NCBI RefSeq assembly: GCF_024125445.1
Contig: NZ_JAMXWM010000031.1
Coordinates: forward strand, 1 to 54,274
DNA from: Sporolactobacillus shoreicorticis
Lineage (GTDB): Bacteria > Bacillota > Bacilli > Bacillales > Sporolactobacillaceae
Direction of reading: 5' to 3'
Length of the DNA: 54,274 nucleotides
The translations under genes and the position numbers were made by a program. Shown here piece by piece: positions 23,901 through 32,904 of this stretch. The stretch's first letter is position 1; each line of letters starts with the position of its first letter. The notes under the pieces are model-generated. The model made no database searches and was not told where the DNA came from. It saw nothing but the letters and a program-made list of their open reading frames with translations.

Positions 23901-24170
23901 GTGCAAGAAGATGAGATACCTAAGACATTAGAAGAGGGTTCGGTTTATACCGAAAGACAAGTAAAATCTTATTTAAAAGAACACAAGGACAGCTTTGTTT
24001 TATCTGAACTGAGGGAATTGGATTCATTTGGAGCAATAAGCAATGTAACAAGAAGAGTAAAAGTTATATCAATAAGAGAACAATATGTTCATCGTTATGG
24101 ATCCGGATTTAATGGATATTTAGTACCGAACGAAAAAACAACATTAATTGAAATTGAAAGTACATATTGA
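23901..24170 (+). CDS. Hypothetical protein after the MazF-like gene
   Basis: 89 aa. DEIPKTLEEGSVYTERQVKS-YLKEH looks like a helical start, and the C-terminus is beta-rich (RRVKVISIREQYVHRYGSGF). The GTG at 23901 follows AAAAGGGGTGTG. No family known; it could be the partner of the MazF-like toxin though the order toxin-then-partner is atypical. Confidence 0.62.
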   Translation: MQEDEIPKTLEEGSVYTERQVKSYLKEHKDSFVLSELRELDSFGAISNVTRRVKVISIREQYVHRYGSGFNGYLVPNEKTTLIEIESTY

Positions 24171-24174
24171 GATG

Positions 24175-24199
24175 AGCACCCATTGCGGTGCTTTTTCTT
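24175..24199 (+). terminator. Terminator before terminase
   Basis: AGCACC pairs with GGTGCT around CATTGC, followed by TTTTCTTTT. Similar in style to the one at 23007. Confidence 0.75.
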
Positions 24200-24244
24200 T
24201 TGCACAAAACAAACAAACCACAACCAGGAGGTGAGGTGTCGTGA

Positions 24245-25006
24245 GTGAATGACAACAAAGACAAGGCTTACCGTGATTATCAATCCGGCATGAAATACAA
24301 AGACATTGCCGAAAAATATGGCGTCTCGCTGAACACCGTCAAGTCGTGGAAGAAGCGATACAAGTGGATTAGAGAAAAGGGTGCACACAAAAAAGAAAGG
24401 GTGCACACAAAAGGCGCACCGATTGGCAATCAGAATGCATCCGGTCACGGCGCCCCTGCTGGCAATCAGAACGCAACCAAGTTCGGTTTTTTCTCGAAAT
24501 ATTTGCCGGCAGAATCATTAGAGATCATGCAGGAAATTAACGCTGCCGATCCTGCCGATCTATTGTGGGATCAGATCATGATCCAATATACAGCGATCAT
24601 CCGAGCGCAGAAGATCATGATGGTGCAAGATCATAACGACACAACGAAGATGCAAAATATGTACCTTCATATTAAATCTAAGAAGGAAACAAAGACCACG
24701 ACAACGGAATCCAGTACAGATCAAGAAGGTTATTTAATTCAGTTCGCTTGGGATAAACAGGCGAACTTTTTAAATGCCCAGAGTAGGGCAATGGGTGAGC
24801 TGCGGGCCCTGATTAAACAGTTTGTTGCGATTGCTGACGAGCAGGACGAGCGGCGAAAGAAGCTCGAATTGATGCAGGCTCATATTGATAATATCAAGTC
24901 AGATATTAGGCGCAAGGACAACACGCCGGATAAACCGGATATTTCATCTTACATTGATGCACTAAAAGGCAAGGCATCGGAAGTGTGGAACCATGAAGAA
25001 GAATAA
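24245..25006 (+). CDS. terS: Terminase small subunit
   Basis: 253 aa. An N-terminal helix-turn-helix (DIAEKYGVSLNTVKSWKKRY) and the GAPIGNQNASGHGAPAGNQN linker are typical of PBSX/P27-type small subunits, which recognise the packaging site. The C-terminal half is helical and contacts the large subunit. GTG at 24245 follows GGAGGTGAGGTGTC. Its end overlaps terL by 14 bp. Confidence 0.92.
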   Translation: MNDNKDKAYRDYQSGMKYKDIAEKYGVSLNTVKSWKKRYKWIREKGAHKKERVHTKGAPIGNQNASGHGAPAGNQNATKFGFFSKYLPAESLEIMQEINAADPADLLWDQIMIQYTAIIRAQKIMMVQDHNDTTKMQNMYLHIKSKKETKTTTTESSTDQEGYLIQFAWDKQANFLNAQSRAMGELRALIKQFVAIADEQDERRKKLELMQAHIDNIKSDIRRKDNTPDKPDISSYIDALKGKASEVWNHEEE

Positions 25007-26249
25007 GGGGTTCCAATTTAAACCGTTCTCTGATCAACAAATCAAGCTTTTGACTTGGTGGCTGCCCGGTGTAAGTCCTTATGCTGATTATGACGGCATA
25101 ATTGCTGAAGGTTCTATCCGTGCCGGAAAAACAATTGCGATGATTGATTCTTTTTTGACATGGTCATTAGAAACTTTCGATGGTGAGAGTTTTATCCTTG
25201 GTGGCAAGACGATGGGGGCTTTGAAACGTAACGTCCTAAATCCGCTATTTCAGATTCTTGTTGCTAAGGGTATCGCCTATAAATACATCCGTTCTGATGA
25301 TCCTCATGTTGAGATTGGCAACAATATCTATTATTTATTTGGTGGCGATAACGAGAAATCTCAGGACAAGGTTCAAGGGCTGACTGCTGCCGGTGCTTAT
25401 TTGGATGAAGCGGCTCTTATGCCCAAATCATTTGTAGACCAGGTTATGGGCCGGTGCTCAGTTGATGGAGCAAAATATTTTTTTAACTGTAACCCAGGTC
25501 ATCCGAAACACTGGCTCAAGGTTGAGATCATTGATCATGCAAAGGAAAAGAACTTTCTGGTTCTGCATTTTACAATGGATGACAACTTAACACTTTCCAA
25601 GAAAGTCAAAGAGCGTCTGAAACGCATGTTTTCAGGCGTCTTTTATTTACGCTATATTCTCGGTCAGTGGGTTGTGGCCGAAGGTCTCGTCTATGACATG
25701 TTCAAAGAAAAAGAACACGTCATCAGCCATGATAAAGTCCAGAAGATGCTTGACGACCATGAATTTTATCGGTTTATTGGTGGCGTTGACTGGGGCTATC
25801 GAGATCCAATGGTTGGCGGTGTTTACGGGCTTCCTCGTGGGAAAGTAAAGGCGATTAAGATCGCTGAATTCTATAAGACGAAGCAGCACACCGAGGATTT
25901 AGCAAAATGGTTTATTGAATGGCAAAAGAAACTGGGAACAACTTTGAAAGTTATTTATTGTGACAGCGCTGAGCAGGACCGTATTGATACGTTGCGTCTT
26001 TGGAAGTTGCACGCTAGGAATGCGGATAAAGAAATCGGTGCTGGGCTGAATACAGTCATGACGATGATTCAGAACGGTGAGTATCTCATTTGTGAGGATT
26101 GCAAAGAAACCATAAATGAGATGCTTATTTATTCTTATCCTGGACCGGATGATCCAGCTGCAAAAAAAGATCAACCGCTAGATGAAAATAACCATGCGAT
26201 GGACGAATCGCGTTATGTATTACACTCCTATTTCAGAAAAAGAAAGTAG
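24993..26249 (+). CDS. terL: Terminase large subunit
   Basis: 418 aa, PBSX family. Walker A is GSIRAGKTIAM at about residue 40, Walker B is GAYLDEAALM near 135, and the nuclease domain contains GGVDWGYRDPMVGGVYG near 265 and IYCDSAEQDRI. Complete. It drives ATP-dependent DNA packaging and cuts the concatemer. Confidence 0.97.
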   Translation: MKKNKGFQFKPFSDQQIKLLTWWLPGVSPYADYDGIIAEGSIRAGKTIAMIDSFLTWSLETFDGESFILGGKTMGALKRNVLNPLFQILVAKGIAYKYIRSDDPHVEIGNNIYYLFGGDNEKSQDKVQGLTAAGAYLDEAALMPKSFVDQVMGRCSVDGAKYFFNCNPGHPKHWLKVEIIDHAKEKNFLVLHFTMDDNLTLSKKVKERLKRMFSGVFYLRYILGQWVVAEGLVYDMFKEKEHVISHDKVQKMLDDHEFYRFIGGVDWGYRDPMVGGVYGLPRGKVKAIKIAEFYKTKQHTEDLAKWFIEWQKKLGTTLKVIYCDSAEQDRIDTLRLWKLHARNADKEIGAGLNTVMTMIQNGEYLICEDCKETINEMLIYSYPGPDDPAAKKDQPLDENNHAMDESRYVLHSYFRKRK

Positions 26250-26255
26250 GTGAAA

Positions 26256-27716
26256 ATGATGAACGAATATATCCCTCTGATTGAGCAAGATGGCATCACA
26301 AGCAAGATTATCCGAGTAATGATTGAAGATCACAAGCCGGATCATGACCGCACGGTACGGCTCTATGAGCGTTATAAGGCATCTGCTGCCGGAGTGCCAA
26401 TTTTGACACGCAAGCCAATTAAATTTGAAGATGTCAAGGGCGAGAAGATTGCACGTATTGACGATAAAGTCAATAACAAGATCAATAATGCTTTTGATGC
26501 GGAAATCGCCGATACGAAAGTTGGCTATCTGTTTGGCAGTCCGGTCACTTACAACGCGGACAAGGAAAAAGGACTGGCTGAAACCATTTCTGATTTTAAC
26601 AAGCGGAACAATGTTGAAGATGCTGACTCTGAACTTGGCAAGAAGGCAACGATCTGTGGCTACGGTGCACGGCTTTTGTACATTGATCCGGACGGAAATG
26701 AATCAACCATGACCGTCAATCCGTGGGAATCAATTATTCTCTCAGAAACGGATGACATTACGAATCCGAAGTATGCGCTGCGCTACTATAAAACCTTTTC
26801 ATGGGGCGGAAACGGGACGAACCCGGACGAGAAAATCGATATCTACAATGCGGATTTCTACGATGGATCAATTGTCTATCATTTTGAATCGGAAGACGGC
26901 GCGGATTATTTACTGAAAGACAAGCGAACACACATGTTTGATTATTGTCCATTATTTGGGGTTCCGAATAACCAGGAGATGAAAGGCGATGCCGAGAAGG
27001 TTCTGCCGCTGATTGACGCTTATGACCGCACGCTAAGCGATGTAAGCAACGAGATTGAGCAGTACCGGTTGGCTTATCTCGTTGCTAAAGGTGCATTCCT
27101 GGATGAGGAAGATCAGCAGAACATGAAGCAGACCGGTGTCATTAATCTGGACGATAAAGATCAAGATGTCAACTATCTGACCAAGGACTTGGATGATGAC
27201 ATTATTGAGCATAGCTTAAATCGAATGGAAGAAAATATTCTTCGCTTTGCTAAGTCAGTGAACTTCTCTGATGATTCATTTGGCACGACAATTACAGGAG
27301 TCGCCATGCGCTATAAACTCATGGCGCTTGAACATAAGGCAATCACGATGGAGCGAAAAATGACGGCCGGACTACGGTATCAATTCAAGGTGCTTTGCTC
27401 GGCATGGGCAAAGAAACGACTGGCACAGCCGGATGATTACTTACAGATTGACTTTCAATTCAAACGGAACCTTCCGGACGACATTCTTTCAGATGCTCAG
27501 GCTTCAGTAGCTTTGAAGGGTGTTGTCAGCGAGCAAACACGGCTTGGGTTGCTACCATTCGTCACAAACGTACAGGAAGAAATGGACCGAATGCGTGAGG
27601 ATGCGATAAGGGCTGCTGAGAATGTCTACGGTCCTGACACGCTACCAAACAATCAAAACAAAGGGGATGGTGAAGATGAAGGCACACGAACAGCTGGAGA
27701 AGGAAATGCAGACTGA
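26256..27716 (+). CDS. Portal protein (SPP1 gp6-like)
   Basis: 486 aa. Family features include YERYKASAAGVPILTRKPIK, DAEIADTKVGYLFGSPVTYN and RMEENILRFAKSVNFSDDSF. The portal ring docks terminase and forms the DNA channel. The ATG at 26256 has AGGTGA at good spacing; ATG 26259 is possible. It is adjacent to terL in the standard packaging order. Confidence 0.95.
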   Translation: MMNEYIPLIEQDGITSKIIRVMIEDHKPDHDRTVRLYERYKASAAGVPILTRKPIKFEDVKGEKIARIDDKVNNKINNAFDAEIADTKVGYLFGSPVTYNADKEKGLAETISDFNKRNNVEDADSELGKKATICGYGARLLYIDPDGNESTMTVNPWESIILSETDDITNPKYALRYYKTFSWGGNGTNPDEKIDIYNADFYDGSIVYHFESEDGADYLLKDKRTHMFDYCPLFGVPNNQEMKGDAEKVLPLIDAYDRTLSDVSNEIEQYRLAYLVAKGAFLDEEDQQNMKQTGVINLDDKDQDVNYLTKDLDDDIIEHSLNRMEENILRFAKSVNFSDDSFGTTITGVAMRYKLMALEHKAITMERKMTAGLRYQFKVLCSAWAKKRLAQPDDYLQIDFQFKRNLPDDILSDAQASVALKGVVSEQTRLGLLPFVTNVQEEMDRMREDAIRAAENVYGPDTLPNNQNKGDGEDEGTRTAGEGNAD

Positions 27717-27855
27717 CGAAGTCAAAGAGAATTTTTATTTAATCGCTCAGATGGTGAAGAAATATTATGATGAGCTGATTAAACAGGGATTTGAACCAAA
27801 CCAAGCATTGTATATTACCGGTGAGTTTTCCAATAAAATGAATGGATTTAGGTGA
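27676..27855 (+). CDS. Small hypothetical protein
   Basis: 59 aa, helical (EKEMQTDEVKENFYLIAQMV). It overlaps the portal gene's end; AAAGGGG lies 9 bases before the ATG at 27676. Common in phages after portal; function unknown. Confidence 0.65.
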   Translation: MKAHEQLEKEMQTDEVKENFYLIAQMVKKYYDELIKQGFEPNQALYITGEFSNKMNGFR

Positions 27856-27866
27856 GGTGGAGGAAA

Positions 27867-28229
27867 ATGGGCACGAAGGCTACAGAACTTGACTATAAAG
27901 AATTTTCACGACATATTCCAAGAATATTTGGATTTGGAGAACCCCTTGAAAATTTAACATCAAAACAAATTTATTGGATCGCTTTCCTTATGGAAGAGCA
28001 ATATCAAAAAGGAAGGCAAGATGCCGCACATGATGTTGGCAATTGTGGACCGAAAACATCCGGGAGTTTTGATATTAGCAATGGTGCGCAGAAAACACAT
28101 GGAAAACTACGTGATTTATCCGTGAAGGTGAATATTGAAGTTGACGATATTCAGAAGATAATTAGACGGGCTATCCAAAAAGAGTTTGAAAGTATATCAA
28201 AACTGTATAATCCAGAGGTGAAATTATAA
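27867..28229 (+). CDS. Hypothetical protein
   Basis: 120 aa. No family recognised. The ATG at 27867 has GGTGGAGGAAA upstream. The stop overlaps the next start (TAATG). Its place between portal and scaffold suggests an accessory head gene or moron. Confidence 0.68.
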   Translation: MGTKATELDYKEFSRHIPRIFGFGEPLENLTSKQIYWIAFLMEEQYQKGRQDAAHDVGNCGPKTSGSFDISNGAQKTHGKLRDLSVKVNIEVDDIQKIIRRAIQKEFESISKLYNPEVKL

Positions 28230-28396
28230 TGAATGAGCATGGTGATATCAATTATTCGATCTATGATGATGCAGAGAAAACATTTAAGGTGCTTGGGAAA
28301 ACCATTAGAACTAATCTTGAAAGTGGAATGACCGATGAAGTAGCCGGATTACTTAATGAATACGTCAACCTCTATGATGCCTTACGGGGGAAGTGA
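28229..28396 (+). CDS. Small hypothetical protein
   Basis: 55 aa, acidic (MNEHGDINYSIYDDAEKT start). Coupled to the previous stop. Seen as part of the small cluster before scaffold. Unknown function. Confidence 0.55.
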   Translation: MNEHGDINYSIYDDAEKTFKVLGKTIRTNLESGMTDEVAGLLNEYVNLYDALRGK

Positions 28397-28400
28397 GCAT

Positions 28401-28664
28401 ATGCCTAAATACCGTAAGAAACCAGTTGTGATTGAAGCTGAACTGTATCGACCGGGGCTTGAAGACGGATTTAAAGACGCATTCGTTTCTATTGGGCAGG
28501 TAGTAAGAGGAGAAAAGATAAAGATACAAAAACGGCCATTTATCCATACGCTTGAAGGAGATCACATCATTTCTCCGGGGGACTATATCATTACTGGCGT
28601 AGAGGGGGAACGATACCCTTGTAAACCAGACATCTTTGAGAAAACCTATGAGAAGGTGGAATGA
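28401..28664 (+). CDS. Conserved small phage protein
   Basis: 87 aa. YRKKPVVIEAELYRPG, then FIHTLEGDHIISPGDYIITG and PCKPDIFEKTYEKV are the hallmarks of a widespread phage protein of unknown function. The ATG at 28401 follows GGGGGAAGTGAGC. Confidence 0.82.
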   Translation: MPKYRKKPVVIEAELYRPGLEDGFKDAFVSIGQVVRGEKIKIQKRPFIHTLEGDHIISPGDYIITGVEGERYPCKPDIFEKTYEKVE

Positions 28665-29047
28665 TGGCGGAAGTCGTTTTGTCTGATGACCAGCTGCAAT
28701 CGAAACTCTTAAAATGGAAAAAAAGGTTGCGTCTACAAGATTGGGAGGTTGCCATTTCCATTATTCGAGCAAGAGATATGGATTTAGATGATTGCCAAGG
28801 TGAATGTCATTGGAATATTCAAAGCAAATTGGCGTGGATTCACATTCTTGATCCGGTTGATTACGAACCAAACAAATCATTTCCTCAGGACATGGAGAAA
28901 ACGCTGGTTCATGAATTGCTACATCTGCATTTTGCTCCGTTTACATCTGACGATGAAAGCGAAATGATTGACACAGCACATGAACAGGCGATTGATTTGA
29001 TTGCTCGTGCACTTGTTGAAACAGATAGGCAAACGAACGCTGAATAG
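28664..29047 (+). CDS. Putative SprT-like metallopeptidase-fold protein
   Basis: 127 aa. The zinc motif VHELLHLHF (HExxH) lies near residue 83, followed by DTAHEQAIDLIARALV. The N-terminal part (WKKRLRLQDWEVAISIIRAR) is typical of the small phage relatives of SprT. ATG 28661 or 28664 both possible; AAGGTGGA precedes. Substrate unknown. Confidence 0.8.
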   Translation: MAEVVLSDDQLQSKLLKWKKRLRLQDWEVAISIIRARDMDLDDCQGECHWNIQSKLAWIHILDPVDYEPNKSFPQDMEKTLVHELLHLHFAPFTSDDESEMIDTAHEQAIDLIARALVETDRQTNAE

Positions 29048-29146
29048 GCGTTTTTATTTTGTCCAATTTTGCTGATGACGTTAAAAGCTGCATAAATCAT
29101 TTGAACTCATCAGGGCTTTGGAACTGACTGAGGGCAAGGAGGAAGA

Positions 29147-29848
29147 ATGATGAAAACAATGACACTTAGATACCCGTTGAATTTGCAATACTTTGCGGAA
29201 AGGAACGGTGATCCTACACCGGATGGGGCAACAACCCAACCATCGGCAGGAGATCCACCTGCTACGCCACAAACACCGCCGACTACTCCAACAGGAACGG
29301 GCAACGGTCAAGGGTCTTTGACACTTGACTCGGTGCAGAAGTTCCTAAATGAGAGTGAGGACGGTAAGAAGTGGCTCAACTCGTTTGCGGATAGCCGTGT
29401 GACGCAAGGCATCAATACATTCAAAGAGAAATCCTTGCCGGAAATCTTGGAGAAAGAAATTGCCAAACGGTATCCGGCAGAAACACCGGCTGAAAAGGCG
29501 CTTCGAGAACTGAAACAGAAGTTTGAGGATTCGGAAAAGCAGCGCGCGAGAGAGGCGCTGAAAAGTAAGGCTTTGACTGCGGCGAGCGCCAAGGGTTTAC
29601 CGACTGATCTTGTTGACTTTTTCCTTGGCAACGACGAAGAGGCCACCACGGCCAACCTTAGCAAACTCGAAGCTACGTTGAAGGCTTATGAACAGAAGAT
29701 TGTGAACGAGAAGTTTAAGCAAAACGGCACCACACCGCCAGCAAGCGGTGGATCAGGAACGCCGATTACCTTGGAAGATGTGAAGAAAATGTCTGCCGAG
29801 GAAATCAACAAGCACTGGGACGAAGTACAGAAATTACTAAAACAATAA
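29147..29848 (+). CDS. Scaffold protein (DUF4355-like)
   Basis: 233 aa. It begins YPLNLQYFAE, the hallmark of this scaffold family, followed by a Pro/Thr-rich segment, a central coiled coil and a Lys-rich C-terminal helix. It guides procapsid assembly and precedes the capsid gene. AAGGAGG precedes the ATG. Confidence 0.9.
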   Translation: MMKTMTLRYPLNLQYFAERNGDPTPDGATTQPSAGDPPATPQTPPTTPTGTGNGQGSLTLDSVQKFLNESEDGKKWLNSFADSRVTQGINTFKEKSLPEILEKEIAKRYPAETPAEKALRELKQKFEDSEKQRAREALKSKALTAASAKGLPTDLVDFFLGNDEEATTANLSKLEATLKAYEQKIVNEKFKQNGTTPPASGGSGTPITLEDVKKMSAEEINKHWDEVQKLLKQ

Positions 29849-29864
29849 CAGGAGCGTGATTTGA

Positions 29865-30734
29865 ATGTCACTCAATAATTTTATTCCTACGATTTGGAGT
29901 GCGCGGCTCTTACAGGCGCTGCAGAAAGCACTGGTTTATGGTCAGCCGAATATCATCAATCGAGACTATGAAGGCGAAATTTCTGCCGCAGGAGATAAAG
30001 TAAACATTAATACAGTTGGAGATCCGACGATCGGTGATTACACTAAAAACACGAATATTACCGATCCGGAAACGTTGGACGACGATACCCGTCAGCTCGA
30101 AATCACGGAAGCAAAATTCTTTAACTTTCAGGTTGACGATATCGATAAAACTCAGCAGACCCCAAAAGTGATGGATCAGGCAATGGCAAACGCGGCTCAG
30201 GGATTGAAAAATCTTGCTGATCAGTTTATTGCGAGTCACTACACGGATGCGGCGAGCACCATCGGCACAGATGCGGCGCCGGAAACGCCAACTGTGCAGA
30301 CGGCTTACGAATATCTTGTCGATCTCTCTACAGCACTCGACGAAAAGAATGTGCCGGAAGTCGGCCGATTTGTGGTCATTCCGCCATGGTTTGAAGGACT
30401 CCTACTGAAGGATGACCGCTTTGTTAAAACGGGTGATATGAACTCTGCTCTCCGTCTGCTTAACGGTCAGATTGGGCAAGCGGCAGGTTTCAACGTGCTG
30501 AAATCGAACAACGCACCGCACGTCGTCGCTGCTGAAGGTGTACTTGATAATTTTAAAATTATCGCTGGTCACAACATCGCATGGTCGTACGCAGAACAGA
30601 TCAACAGTGTTGAAGCTTATCGTCCGGAAAAACGCTTTGCTGATGCAGTAAAAGGTTTACATCTCTACGGTGCAAAAACGGTACGTCCGGAAGCGCTGGC
30701 AGTTCTCAGTGCTGCACGTCCGGTTACGCCCTAA
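29865..30734 (+). CDS. Major capsid protein
   Basis: 289 aa, HK97-fold type resembling the P22/coat group: FIPTIWSARLLQALQKALVY, INRDYEGEISAAGDKVNINT, and ...ARPVTP at the end. The gene ends CCC-TAA. In the +1 frame the text continues from CCT as NAPQNFTVDGITGTTATVN to TGA at 30790-30792, the beginning of an Fn3 domain. A second, longer product by +1 slippage is therefore likely, as reported for capsid and tail genes of Listeria phage PSA. CAGGAGCGTGATTTGA precedes the ATG. Confidence 0.95.
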   Translation: MSLNNFIPTIWSARLLQALQKALVYGQPNIINRDYEGEISAAGDKVNINTVGDPTIGDYTKNTNITDPETLDDDTRQLEITEAKFFNFQVDDIDKTQQTPKVMDQAMANAAQGLKNLADQFIASHYTDAASTIGTDAAPETPTVQTAYEYLVDLSTALDEKNVPEVGRFVVIPPWFEGLLLKDDRFVKTGDMNSALRLLNGQIGQAAGFNVLKSNNAPHVVAAEGVLDNFKIIAGHNIAWSYAEQINSVEAYRPEKRFADAVKGLHLYGAKTVRPEALAVLSAARPVTP

Positions 30735-30792
30735 CGCACCCCAAAACTTCACGGTTGACGGGATAACCGGTACGACGGCAACCGTCAACTGA
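30729..30792 (+). other. Capsid +1 frameshift site, Fn3-like extension and hairpin
   Basis: CCC (30729-30731) is followed by TAA. Slipping by one base reads CCT-AAC and adds 19 residues after the Pro. The RNA over the extension folds as GGTTGACGG (30753-30761) with CCGTCAACT (30782-30790) and an inner CCG (30767-30769) with CGG (30776-30778). A copy with the same spacing lies after the sheath gene. Confidence 0.65.
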
Positions 30793-30839
30793 TGGGGAAA
30801 TAGGGGCGATTAAAGGTTAGATGATTGGAGGCGATTGGA

Positions 30840-31067
30840 TTGTGGATTAAGAATATCCGAACAGCAAAGCAATGGTATGTGTCTGAGGAACGGGGAAAAA
30901 TATTGCTCAAAGATGATGATTATGTTTCGTTAGAAAAGCAAGCAGATTCGGGTTTTTCGCTGGATGAATTGACAGTTTCCGCTCTCAAAAAACGGGCGGC
31001 CGACAAGGGGATTGAGAATTATCAATCTCTGGACAAAGAGGCACTTATTAAAGCGTTGGATAAGTAA
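30840..31067 (+). CDS. SAP/HeH-like small protein
   Basis: 75 aa. The C-terminus (LTVSALKKRAADKGIENYQS-LDKEALIKALD) is a HeH/SAP-like helix-extension-helix, a DNA-binding fold often found between capsid and connector genes. TTG at 30840 has GGAGG at good spacing. Confidence 0.78.
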   Translation: MWIKNIRTAKQWYVSEERGKILLKDDDYVSLEKQADSGFSLDELTVSALKKRAADKGIENYQSLDKEALIKALDK

Positions 31068-31082
31068 AGGGAGTGGTAATCG

Positions 31083-32027
31083 ATGACAGACGAACAAATT
31101 AAACAGCTTGTCGATTACCTGACCAAGAATGAAAATCAGATCATCAAGGATATCGGCAAGCAATACCGGAAATCACTTGATGCACTCATTGCTCGGCTTT
31201 CACGGATTTACATGAAGGCAGGAAGCGATCAGTTAAGTTTTTCTGATGTTGCGCGGACGAATGACATTGCCAAGCTTGAAAACTTCGTCTTGCAACAGGC
31301 GGATAAGTTACAGACGGAAAACAGACGTTCAATTGTTGGACTGCTTGTCTCAATTTATGTTTACACCTTCGATGCACAGAAAAGTGTGATCGAAACCGAA
31401 GTCAAGAAGGCACTTGGCTTTAATTTTCGATTGAAAAACAGCCATGATGCGGAGATTATCCATATTATGCAGGGCAAGTCATCCAAGCAGATTGATCGAC
31501 TGCTTCAGGCGCTTGAGAAAAATAACATTGAAGGCTTGAAACTGACCCCTGCACTCGAACGGAACAGGAAAATGATTGTGAATGACATTAAGTCGGCACT
31601 CGAACGAGGATTCATAGAGAAAAAGGGGTATGCAGCAGTAGCAAAAGATGTGCAAACAGCCTTTGACATGAGTTTAAATCGAGCGACCATGATCACAAGT
31701 ACTGAAGGGCACCGCGTGCGAGAAACCGCGTCGTATGACAGTGCGGCAAATGCCGATTTTCAAGGCGTAAAGATGCAAAAGTCCTGGATGAACATGGGCG
31801 ACAACCGCGTGCGGCATCGTCCGGGAGCAAATCACGTGGCTATGGAAGGTCAGACACGGGACGTTAATAAACCTTTTAATCTGGCACCAGGAGTCGAAGC
31901 ACAGTACCCGGGGATGTCCGGAGACGCAGCCAATGATATTCGATGCCGATGCATCGCCTTATACAAAATAGTTGGCATTGATCCATCGCTGAAGAAAGGC
32001 AAGAAAGGGGGCATAACCGTTGAGTGA
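31083..32027 (+). CDS. Mu gpF-like minor head protein
   Basis: 314 aa. The C-terminal phage head morphogenesis domain has RATMITSTEGHRVRETASYD, then MGDNRVRHRPGANHVAMEGQ and DIRCRCIALY. This family is usually placed right after portal; here it follows the capsid. The N-terminal two thirds are helical. GGGAGTGGTAATCG precedes the ATG. Confidence 0.9.
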   Translation: MTDEQIKQLVDYLTKNENQIIKDIGKQYRKSLDALIARLSRIYMKAGSDQLSFSDVARTNDIAKLENFVLQQADKLQTENRRSIVGLLVSIYVYTFDAQKSVIETEVKKALGFNFRLKNSHDAEIIHIMQGKSSKQIDRLLQALEKNNIEGLKLTPALERNRKMIVNDIKSALERGFIEKKGYAAVAKDVQTAFDMSLNRATMITSTEGHRVRETASYDSAANADFQGVKMQKSWMNMGDNRVRHRPGANHVAMEGQTRDVNKPFNLAPGVEAQYPGMSGDAANDIRCRCIALYKIVGIDPSLKKGKKGGITVE

Positions 32028-32379
32028 TCCGAATAGTTATATGGCTTTGACTGAATTGAAAGATCGGTTAGGTATCGGCGAAGAGGACACAAGTCAAGAT
32101 AAAAAGTTACAAACGGATCTCGATGATGCGGTTGCGGAAGCGTGCGACTGGTGCCATCGAGATTTTTATGATTCGGATGGCAATCTGGCAATGCCCGCAT
32201 CTGTCAAAAAGGGGATCGCACTGATGATTCAAATTAATCAATCAGCTAATCCTGCGGATGCAGCGATTATCTCTGAGTCGATTGGCGGCATGAGCCAATC
32301 CTTTTCAGACGATCCAACGACGCGTTACGGTCGCGTTTATGCCCTTTGGAAGCCGTATCGGAAAGTGAGGTTCATCTAA
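32020..32379 (+). CDS. Head-tail connector protein (gp6-like)
   Basis: 119 aa. ALTELKDRLGIGEEDTSQDK, then LDDAVAEACDWCHRDFY fit the gp6/YqbG-like helical connector ring. It starts with TTG at 32020, overlapping the previous stop, with GGGGGC upstream. It joins portal and tail. Confidence 0.85.
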   Translation: MSDPNSYMALTELKDRLGIGEEDTSQDKKLQTDLDDAVAEACDWCHRDFYDSDGNLAMPASVKKGIALMIQINQSANPADAAIISESIGGMSQSFSDDPTTRYGRVYALWKPYRKVRFI

Positions 32380-32903
32380 TGGGCGTGAAGATTAAAGATC
32401 AGAACAAGATTAACGACCTGCTGAAAGCTTTTGACAAAGACCATAAGATCAAGATCGGATATGTTGGTTCTAAGTCTGATCAGGCGCACAGCGGTACCGA
32501 CATTTCAATTGGCGATCTCGCTGAAATTCATGAGTTCGGATGCAAGATACCGGTATCTGAAAAGATGCGTAAATACCTGGCATCACAGGGACTTTTTCTA
32601 CGAGCAGACACAAGGTACATCAATATCCCAGAACGTTCCTTCATCCGCTCAGGTTGGGATAACGCTGAAGATGAAGTAATGAATAAGTTAGATGAATTGA
32701 TCGGGGAACTAGTACAGACGAGAATACCAATCAATATCTTACTCAATATGATTGGATTGGAAGCTAAAGGAAAGCTGCAGCAATATGCTCGCGACGTCAG
32801 CAATCCTCCGAATCATCCGTTTACTGTCGCACAAAAGGGCTCATCCAATCCGCTGGTAGACACCGGAGACTTGATTGGTGCCATGGATTATGAGGTGGAT
32901 TGA
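32379..32903 (+). CDS. Head-tail joining protein (gp10-like)
   Basis: 174 aa. KIKIGYVGSKSDQAHSGTDI, EIHEFGCKIPVSEKM, and NIPERSFIRSGWDN, plus PLVDTGDLIGAMDY at the end, fit HK97 gp10/virion morphogenesis proteins. The ATG at 32379 shares a base with the previous stop. Confidence 0.82.
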   Translation: MGVKIKDQNKINDLLKAFDKDHKIKIGYVGSKSDQAHSGTDISIGDLAEIHEFGCKIPVSEKMRKYLASQGLFLRADTRYINIPERSFIRSGWDNAEDEVMNKLDELIGELVQTRIPINILLNMIGLEAKGKLQQYARDVSNPPNHPFTVAQKGSSNPLVDTGDLIGAMDYEVD

Positions 32904-32904
32904 G

